Source: an uncultured Muribaculaceae bacterium
Lineage (GTDB): Bacteria > Bacteroidota > Bacteroidia > Bacteroidales > Muribaculaceae
NCBI GenBank assembly: GCA_910589055.1
Contig: CAJURN010000002.1
Coordinates: 44,192-62,808, forward strand
Reading direction: 5' to 3'
DNA length: 18,617 nt
The first letter of the stretch is position 1. Each line of letters begins with the position of its first letter. Below, in pieces: positions 14,801 to 18,617 of the stretch. Below the pieces are notes generated by a model, which was not told the DNA's origin, did not search any database, and was given only the letters and a program-made list of their open reading frames with translations. Position numbers and translations under genes: made by a program.

Positions 14801-15340
14801 GAAGCGTATCGCCTGCGGGTCTTTAAGGGTGAAATGCCGGAGCGAGAAGGGAGGAATGACCGTCGGGGTGCTTGCCGTGTCTGTTGCCGTACTGTCGGAG
14901 GGGAAGATGTTGAAGTTGTTCCGTCCCTCGCCTGCAAGCACTATGTTGATTCCGGGGCGCTCGAGGGTCACATCCTCAACCGAGATTTCGCCGCGGAGCA
15001 GCGGGCGCAGGTTGAGTGAGCCGCTGAAGCTGCCCAGGGTAAGCAGTGTGTCGGTGTAGGCCGGAAGTTGTGCGCGGGAGTTCGCGTCAAGGTCGTCCAA
15101 TGCGTGGGATATCACGGTGAGCGAATCCAGCTGCACGTTCAGAATCGGAAACGCGGGCTTGAACGAAAGTTCCAGACGCCCGATGTTCACGTCGCCGTCA
15201 ACAAAGTCGTTGGCAATCTTTTGTACGACAGGAGTCAGGACATCCGGCGTGAGCACGCGCACGGTGCATATCAATATGGCCGCGGGCAGCAGTATCAGCG
15301 CCAGCAAGGTGAAAAACAGTATTTTAATCGCTCGTTTCAT
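11828..15340 (-). CDS. Large AsmA-like envelope biogenesis protein
   Basis: The 1170-residue protein has one N-terminal membrane segment (about 7-29) and a long beta-rich periplasmic body. The N-terminal part (LTPVVQKIANDFVDGDVNIGRLELSFKPAFPILNVQLDSL) and a C-terminal FDYHIAVLKSPLPFKFGITVKGNPDKFKVRFGG segment are typical of AsmA-like proteins of Bacteroidota. The E. coli relatives AsmA, TamB and YhdP are implicated in carrying lipids or assembling the outer membrane. That role is inferred here. Repeated strand motifs such as DLRG...LTGSVSMTRH fit a long beta-groove. There is an acidic run (SDDDDLDD) near 810-820. The C terminus is odd: an SDQSDMSDPSGK tripeptide repeat followed by six lysines. 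It overlaps the upstream lipoprotein gene by 17 nt and the downstream HAD gene by 4 nt. Confidence 0.88.
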   Translation of the reverse strand: MKRAIKILFFTLLALILLPAAILICTVRVLTPDVLTPVVQKIANDFVDGDVNIGRLELSFKPAFPILNVQLDSLTVISHALDDLDANSRAQLPAYTDTLLTLGSFSGSLNLRPLLRGEISVEDVTLERPGINIVLAGEGRNNFNIFPSDSTATDTASTPTVIPPFSLRHFTLKDPQAIRFFNAVDSTDATILLLAEAGVDGTRSPEYRLNIEGRLRSPLMQSIVSIDDLHLGLDGRVRWNPRDPGLITIEEFRMRGADLSVTVDASTVFDRALTVNSARVVLDPIGLETLAGYLTPEMRKEYGLTPGAFVTDATIAMEAEITRPFNLDTDSIPYARVNVTVPESRLQYGQAKFHNFRLDLGLDLRGNNPDSARVNLRKFTISGPATDLDLTAEASELVSDPAFSGCLKGHTDISRLPAKLLELAQGYVSGRLDMDFDFDGRLSMLDKDSFHRLDLRGEVTGSKLYYLSADTATMAQVDRAQIRFGTNTQLTDTASGRKSGRLLSGKITVDSANVLTGGVNITLNGLSLGVATQNMPPSADTTLVVPMGGALKVDRFAVFNITDTAGMNLRRLTGSVSMTRHKGEKHLPEFRLKLNAGRLSAGDRTTRLMLSSAAIDANMHKIPARKSKAAEAVRHLADSLTKVYPNLPADSVLRLAIEKRRHRPGEHRQRRVHSEMTAADNEIIDWGTSTGFRKFLLGWDLSGTISTRSARLFTPLFPVRNRISHLDIRFSNDSVILTDVKYKAGHSDLTINGQVSYIKRAFTSLGYRSAVKVNFDIFSDTVDVNEIAAATFAGAAYSERLRRGETSGLATDSDDDDLDDEMDALMSEHPDSVGPLLIPTNIDANVNLRASNILYSDLLLKGLRGEIMVFDGGVNLHNFRAASDVGALDLTALYSAPSPSDMKFGFGLQVERFNVERFLTLMPTIDSIIPLMRDFSGIINADVAATVDIDSAMNFVLPSLEAAVRLQGDSLTIIDADTYKMLGKWLRFKDKSDNTIKEMNVELTVHDNVMHLYPFMFNIDRYRLGVQGYNDLAMNFDYHIAVLKSPLPFKFGITVKGNPDKFKVRFGGAKFKEGQVFENVGVVDTARINLLGQIENVFRRGVKNSRFATLKMPSTPPASKIDLSGDTLSHADSLMLIREGILPAPPEVSDQSDMSDPSGKSASSKKKKKK
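11864..11899 (-). repeat. Four-unit 9-bp tandem repeat GTCNGACNN inside the asmA-like gene
   Basis: Four consecutive 9-mers follow the pattern G(T/C)CNGACNN: GCCTGACGG, GTCTGACAT, GTCAGACTG, GTCCGACAC. GTCNGAC is self-complementary apart from the N, so the array is also palindromic, including a perfect 16-bp palindrome at 11873-11888. On the coding strand the 9-bp period stays in frame and encodes an SDx tripeptide series near the C terminus. Confidence 0.8.
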
Positions 15341-16109
15341 TGTCGGGGTCGTTCTTGGATAAAATCGCGTCGGGTCGTGCGGTGATATGGAAACATGCCT
15401 GGCGCCGCTCGTGCTTGACGTAGCAACGGCCTTCGTCGCGCAGGTCGCGTATTATTTCGGCAAGCAGGTTCTTAAGGTCCTCGAAACTGCGGCGCACGCC
15501 GGTGTCGCTGTCGCATATGAACTTGCTGTAACTGATGTCGAAGGTCGCTCCGTAGCTGTGGGCCGATTCGGTGGTGGCGTTGCGGTTGACGCGGCGCAGT
15601 TTGCCCACGGTGAGCGGTGTACGCAGCACGCTCGTTACCTTCATCCGGTAGTCGCCTCCGCCGCGGGCTTGCAGGGAGTCGTTGAAGCGGCGGCCTATCT
15701 CGTGCAGCAGATTGGCGCCCGTGCGGCTCAGGTAGGGGTAGGAGTGGGTGAGATTGTCGACGAAATATTCCCGGCATGATTTCACTTCCACAAGCTCGTG
15801 GCCGTTATCCCAGGCCGAACGGGAGTCGGTGAGAGGGCGGATGCCCGTTAGCGCGGCGGCGCTGAGGTGCACGTGGTTGCTGTCGTTGAACACCTTGCCG
15901 AACGACCCTATCCCCCTGATGCGCATGCGTGTGCATCCGCCGTCGGGGGCGCTGTCGAGGTGTGCGTCCCAGGGATTGCCAAGAGTATCCACTTTCAGAA
16001 GTGCCCTGAGGTCGTCGGGCAGGCGGTCCTCAGCCGGAGTATCGCCGCAGCCGGTAAGAAAAACCGCTGCCGCCGCAAGAATGACTGTGATAATAGCGAG
16101 CTTTTGCAT
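15324..16109 (-). CDS. DUF5715-like / M15-type peptidase lipoprotein
   Basis: Predicted lipoprotein of 261 residues. The signal ends in lipobox LTGC (Cys21). The C-terminal half has SAHSYGATFDISY (His184, Asp191) and later ACFHITA (His241). This resembles the SxHxxGxAxD...H zinc site of M15 D-Ala-D-Ala carboxypeptidases and fits the DUF5715 family as I recall it. If active, it would trim peptidoglycan peptides in the envelope. The usual E-x-W-H context of the last ligand is not seen, so catalysis is unproven. The ATG at 16109 puts the signal at the N terminus; one 30 nt upstream only adds residues before it. First gene of the minus operon, overlapping the asmA-like gene by 17 nt. The best -7 match upstream, TAACTTTA at 16119-16126, is imperfect. 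Confidence 0.82.
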   Translation of the reverse strand: MQKLAIITVILAAAAVFLTGCGDTPAEDRLPDDLRALLKVDTLGNPWDAHLDSAPDGGCTRMRIRGIGSFGKVFNDSNHVHLSAAALTGIRPLTDSRSAWDNGHELVEVKSCREYFVDNLTHSYPYLSRTGANLLHEIGRRFNDSLQARGGGDYRMKVTSVLRTPLTVGKLRRVNRNATTESAHSYGATFDISYSKFICDSDTGVRRSFEDLKNLLAEIIRDLRDEGRCYVKHERRQACFHITARPDAILSKNDPDNETSD

Positions 16110-16147
16110 TTCAAGCGGTAAAGTTAGTAAAAAACTCAATTATTTGC

Positions 16148-16155
16148 TACTTTTG
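16148..16155 (+). promoter_or_regulatory. Bacteroidota -7 promoter element for the glycosyltransferase genes
   Basis: TACTTTTG followed by CA matches TAnnTTTG. The -33 position holds only TTAG at 20-nt spacing. Transcription would start near 16161, giving a leader of about 77 nt that contains the AGGCAA-type hairpin. Confidence 0.55.
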
Positions 16156-16177
16156 CACCATAGGAAAAGGTGGAGCA

Positions 16178-16234
16178 GGCAAAAAGGCAAGAGAATAGCC
16201 TCTTTGCCCTCTTACCTTCTTTTGCCTTTTTACC
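16178..16234 (+). repeat. AGGCAA-type hairpin in the glycosyltransferase 5' leader
   Basis: GGCAAAAAGGCAA (16178-16190) pairs with 16222-16234, 12 of 13 bases matching. The inner part GGCAAGAGA can pair partly with TCTTTGCC (16201-16208). The left arm AGGCAAGAGAATAG differs by one base from AGGCAAGATAATAG at 4093-4106, so this is a relative of the queA-side terminator. It ends 4 nt before the ATG at 16239, where it could act as an attenuator or block ribosome access. Confidence 0.7.
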
Positions 16235-16238
16235 TGAA

Positions 16239-17510
16239 ATGCGTCTGCTACTTGTCAATACCGCTGCCTCGGAAGGCTCGATTGGAATGATAGTGTCGGC
16301 TCTGGCCGATGCTGCCAAAGCCTGCGGCCATACCGTAGCCGTGGCTCATGGCATAGGCAAGGCGCGCAAAGGTCTCGAACAGGAATATATACGCATCGGC
16401 AACCGCGCCACCTATTTCCGTGAGGCCTTGGGCACACGGCTCTTCGACGCTCACGGCCTTGTGTGCCGCAGCGAGACGGAGGCCTTTCTGCGCAGGGTCG
16501 AGCAATTCGCCCCCGATATAATACATCTGCACAATATCCATGGCTATTACATCCATTGGCCCTTGCTCTTCCGTTGGCTCGCCGCACATCCTGAAGTCAG
16601 GGTAGTGTGGACTCTCCACGACTGCTGGGCCTTCACGGGGCATTGCGCACACCCTCTTTGGACCGCGTGCGAGCAATGGAAATCGCCCGAAGGATGCCGC
16701 CAATGCCCCGGACTTTCGCAATATCCGGCAACCCGTTTTATCGGTCGTGTCAAGCGCAATTTCGCTCTCAAGAAAGAGCTTTTCAAGGCATTGGTAAGCC
16801 GTATCACCATTATTGCTCCCGGAGAGTGGATTGCTGCACAAATCAAGAATTCTTTCCTGCACGATATCTCGTGCCGGATTATTCCTAACGGTGTTGATTG
16901 CGACTTGTTTGACTCCGCAGGCCCGGCTCCTTCCGATGATTCGCGTCCGGTGATTCTCGGCGTGGCAAACGGATGGAGCGCTGTCAAAGGACTCGATGAT
17001 TTCATTGCCCTCAGAAGGCTTATTCCGCAAGAAGAGGCCCGCATCGTGCTTGTGGGGCGCATGCCGTCGCGGCGTGGACGATGCTTTGCCGGCATAGAGT
17101 TTGCCTCCTGTGGGGGCGACCCGTCGGTGCTGGCAAGCATGTATGCGGCGGCTGATGTTTACGTCTGCCCGACTTATGCCGAGACTAACAACCTCACGAA
17201 AATGGAGGCTCTTGCCGCCGGTACGCCCGTGGTGACTTATCTCGCCGGAGGTTCAGCCGAAGGGCTCGACGACAGCACTGTGGCCGAGGTCGTTGCCTGT
17301 GGCGATGTCGGTGCCCTTGCCGATGCCGTGCGAAGGATGATAAATGAAGTGCGCTCGCAAGAGCGCACTTCACCTGCCGCCGCAGCTCTGCGGCAGGCCT
17401 GCCGCGAGCATGCGCGGCGCCACTACGACATCCGCCTCATGACGGCGGCCACTGTCGACCTCTATTCTGAAATATTATCCGCGTCGGAGGCGCACGATGC
17501 CGCCCGATGA
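16239..17510 (+). CDS. Family-4-like glycosyltransferase with cysteine-rich insert
   Basis: Cytoplasmic, GT-B fold glycosyltransferase of 423 residues, probably for capsule, O-antigen or exopolysaccharide. The N terminus MRLLLVNTAASEGSIGMI starts the first Rossmann strand and glycine-rich loop, which is why the ATG at 16239 is preferred over one at 16170 that lies before the leader hairpin. HLHNIHGYYIHWPLLF and TLHDCWAFTGHC follow. Five cysteines (129, 136, 144, 153, 156) form the insert seen in many Bacteroidota polysaccharide transferases, possibly metal-binding. IIPNGVDCDLF begins the C-terminal domain. The donor-site E-x7-E is Glu315/Glu323 in YAETNNLTKMEALAAGTPVV. Donor and acceptor are unknown. 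The last part of the gene (17345-17418) contains three consecutive hairpins. The stop codon overlaps the next start as ATGA. Confidence 0.92.
   Translation: MRLLLVNTAASEGSIGMIVSALADAAKACGHTVAVAHGIGKARKGLEQEYIRIGNRATYFREALGTRLFDAHGLVCRSETEAFLRRVEQFAPDIIHLHNIHGYYIHWPLLFRWLAAHPEVRVVWTLHDCWAFTGHCAHPLWTACEQWKSPEGCRQCPGLSQYPATRFIGRVKRNFALKKELFKALVSRITIIAPGEWIAAQIKNSFLHDISCRIIPNGVDCDLFDSAGPAPSDDSRPVILGVANGWSAVKGLDDFIALRRLIPQEEARIVLVGRMPSRRGRCFAGIEFASCGGDPSVLASMYAAADVYVCPTYAETNNLTKMEALAAGTPVVTYLAGGSAEGLDDSTVAEVVACGDVGALADAVRRMINEVRSQERTSPAAAALRQACREHARRHYDIRLMTAATVDLYSEILSASEAHDAAR
17345..17418 (+). repeat. Three back-to-back hairpins within the glycosyltransferase gene
   Basis: First, a perfect 12-bp stem with a GCAA tetraloop (17345-17356/17361-17372). 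Second, CCTGCCGC with GCGGCAGG (17373-17380/17390-17397). Third, GCCGCG with CGCGGC (17401-17406/17413-17418). They lie in frame and encode residues about 369-394 (NEVRSQERTSPAAAALRQ...). This is near the C-terminal helix, where the family tends to vary. They may be an inserted palindromic element or coding DNA selected for mRNA structure. Confidence 0.75.
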
Positions 17511-18617
17511 ATATTGCCGTGTGTGTCGATTCGCTCGCGTGCGGGGGCGCCGAAGTGCTCGCCGTGGGCCTGGCTCGCGAATATGCGCGGACAGGCCATG
17601 CGGTAACCGTGTTTGTCTATACCGTCCGCGATGAGTTCGGCCGGGAGCTTAGCCGCCGACTTGAATGTGCCGGAATCGAGGTCGTAAACTTCAACCGACG
17701 TTCATCCCGGGAGTTGCTCGCGTATCCGCTTGTGCTCGCCCGTGAATTCCGCCGCCGTCACATTCAGGTCGTCCACTCACACCTTGAACAGATGGACACT
17801 TTCGTAGCTCTTGCCAGGATTTTCTGTCCCGGGTTGCGGATATTCCGCACCCTCCACAATACCGAACCTCTCGGAATATATCCCCACGCCGTCCACCGCC
17901 TGCTGTTCCGCGCTTTCCGCGGGGGCAATTTCCTGTGCAGCGAGGGTGTACGCACCGGCTACCGCTGGCCCGAACTTACGCGCGGCCTGCCTGTGGTGCA
18001 GAATGGCGTCGACGTGCCGGATTTGACCGACGACAATCGCGCCCGTCTCCGCAGCGACATGCGTCGCAGGCTCGGAATAGGGGAGGATGAGAAAGTGTTT
18101 GTGCAGATCGGACGCATGCAACCTAATTTCGGCATACTCTGCAAGGGTCATGACCTCACTTTCGCCGCCGCGTCCATGCTTCCCGAGCGCAAATTCCGTA
18201 TTATTTTTCTTGGCGAGGACAGCGCGCACCATGACGCGGCGCTCTACAATCAGGCGCTTGTTGCCGACCCGCGTTTCATCTTTTGCGGCGTCGTCAGCGA
18301 CCCTGTGCCATATCTCGTTGCGGCTGATGCCATGCTGTTTCCCTCACGTGCCGAAGGCTTCGGTCTTGCCGCCATGGAAGCGTGCCTGCTTGGCTTGCCC
18401 TTGATTTGCAGCGACATCCCTGTGCTCGACATCTTCGCCTGCGACGCTACCCTCCGTTTCCCCTCCGGCGACGCCGGTGCACTTTCCGCCGCCATCGGGC
18501 GCATGCTCGACACCCTCCCCGCCATGACCGCCTCCGCCCGCGCCGCCATCCCCCGCTACCTCCCCTACACCCTCTCCACTACCGCCCGCCATTACCTGAC
18601 GGCGATGGAAGGTAAGT
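17507..18617 (+). CDS. Glycosyltransferase, family-4-like, partial at window end
   Basis: An open frame from the ATG at 17507 continues to the window edge without a stop, giving at least 370 residues. The N terminus MNIAVCVDSLACGGAEVLAVGLAREY has the GGAE loop (13-16) typical of GT4 enzymes. VVHSHLEQMDTF and LHNTEP follow. QNGVDVPDL begins the second domain. QIGRMQPN and LGEDSAHHD are donor-domain strands, and the E-x7-E motif is Glu283/Glu291 in SRAEGFGLAAMEACLLGLPLICSDIP. By comparison with the family only a short C-terminal stretch should be missing. The start overlaps the previous stop as ATGA, so the two transferases are coupled and probably act on the same glycan. Confidence 0.9.
   Translation, partial: MNIAVCVDSLACGGAEVLAVGLAREYARTGHAVTVFVYTVRDEFGRELSRRLECAGIEVVNFNRRSSRELLAYPLVLAREFRRRHIQVVHSHLEQMDTFVALARIFCPGLRIFRTLHNTEPLGIYPHAVHRLLFRAFRGGNFLCSEGVRTGYRWPELTRGLPVVQNGVDVPDLTDDNRARLRSDMRRRLGIGEDEKVFVQIGRMQPNFGILCKGHDLTFAAASMLPERKFRIIFLGEDSAHHDAALYNQALVADPRFIFCGVVSDPVPYLVAADAMLFPSRAEGFGLAAMEACLLGLPLICSDIPVLDIFACDATLRFPSGDAGALSAAIGRMLDTLPAMTASARAAIPRYLPYTLSTTARHYLTAMEGK

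Noticed and set aside
13988..15019. 343-residue open frame antisense to the asmA-like gene, with others nearby
   Set aside because: Composition reflects the complement of the real gene. No start context, motif or separate promoter supports it.
16170..16238. Upstream ATG for the first glycosyltransferase
   Set aside because: It would translate the palindromic leader, and the family N terminus begins at the ATG at 16239.

Overview
The window looks like a chromosome segment from a Bacteroidales bacterium, possibly Muribaculaceae-like. Five intergenic sites carry the Bacteroidota -7 promoter element TAnnTTTG, and one of them also has a TTTG -33 element at 19-nt spacing. The proteins fit this order: lipoproteins with short Cys lipoboxes, a C11 (clostripain-type) peptidase, a lengthened QueA, a DUF5715-like M15-type lipoprotein and a large AsmA-like protein. 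The family assignment below order level is a guess from protein style and the moderately high GC of the coding regions.

Layout. 1-454 has no credible gene. It holds a 200-bp structured, inverted-repeat-bounded element (101-300), a second partial copy at the left edge, and a purine-rich palindromic tract next to the mscS stop codon. 455-2672 (minus) is a C11 peptidase lipoprotein followed by an MscS channel. 2793-4022 (plus) is queA. 4023-4174 is a bidirectional hairpin terminator made of AGGCAA-type repeats. 4175-5860 (minus) is an abundant-type lipoprotein with an OmpA-like and a TPR region, driven by the best promoter in the window. 6098-8730 (plus) is speA overlapping truA by one base. 8724-16109 (minus) is a compact five-gene operon, in transcription order: M15-like lipoprotein, AsmA-like protein, HAD hydrolase, aroB, and a HAMP-less sensor histidine kinase. 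16239-18617 (plus) starts a polysaccharide-type cluster with two family-4-like glycosyltransferases joined by an ATGA overlap. The second one runs off the window end.

How the genes may work together. The minus operon joins envelope functions (peptidoglycan-type peptidase, AsmA-like envelope biogenesis, sensor kinase) with aromatic biosynthesis and a phosphatase. The glycosyltransferases diverge from it. The rest is core metabolism (tRNA modification, polyamine synthesis) and osmotic safety.

The most interesting signal lies in the intergenic DNA. Hairpins at three distant loci share a conserved core (GATAATAG / CTATTATC) while their arms differ in sequence. The arms are GTGAAAG-type at one locus and AGGCAA-type at two, and both sides of each hairpin change together so pairing is kept. 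Palindromic or nonamer repeat DNA also sits inside two genes: the 3' end of the asmA-like gene and the 3' part of the first glycosyltransferase gene. No CRISPR array, tRNA, rRNA or phage gene was seen, and no complete new defence or biosynthetic system was identified.
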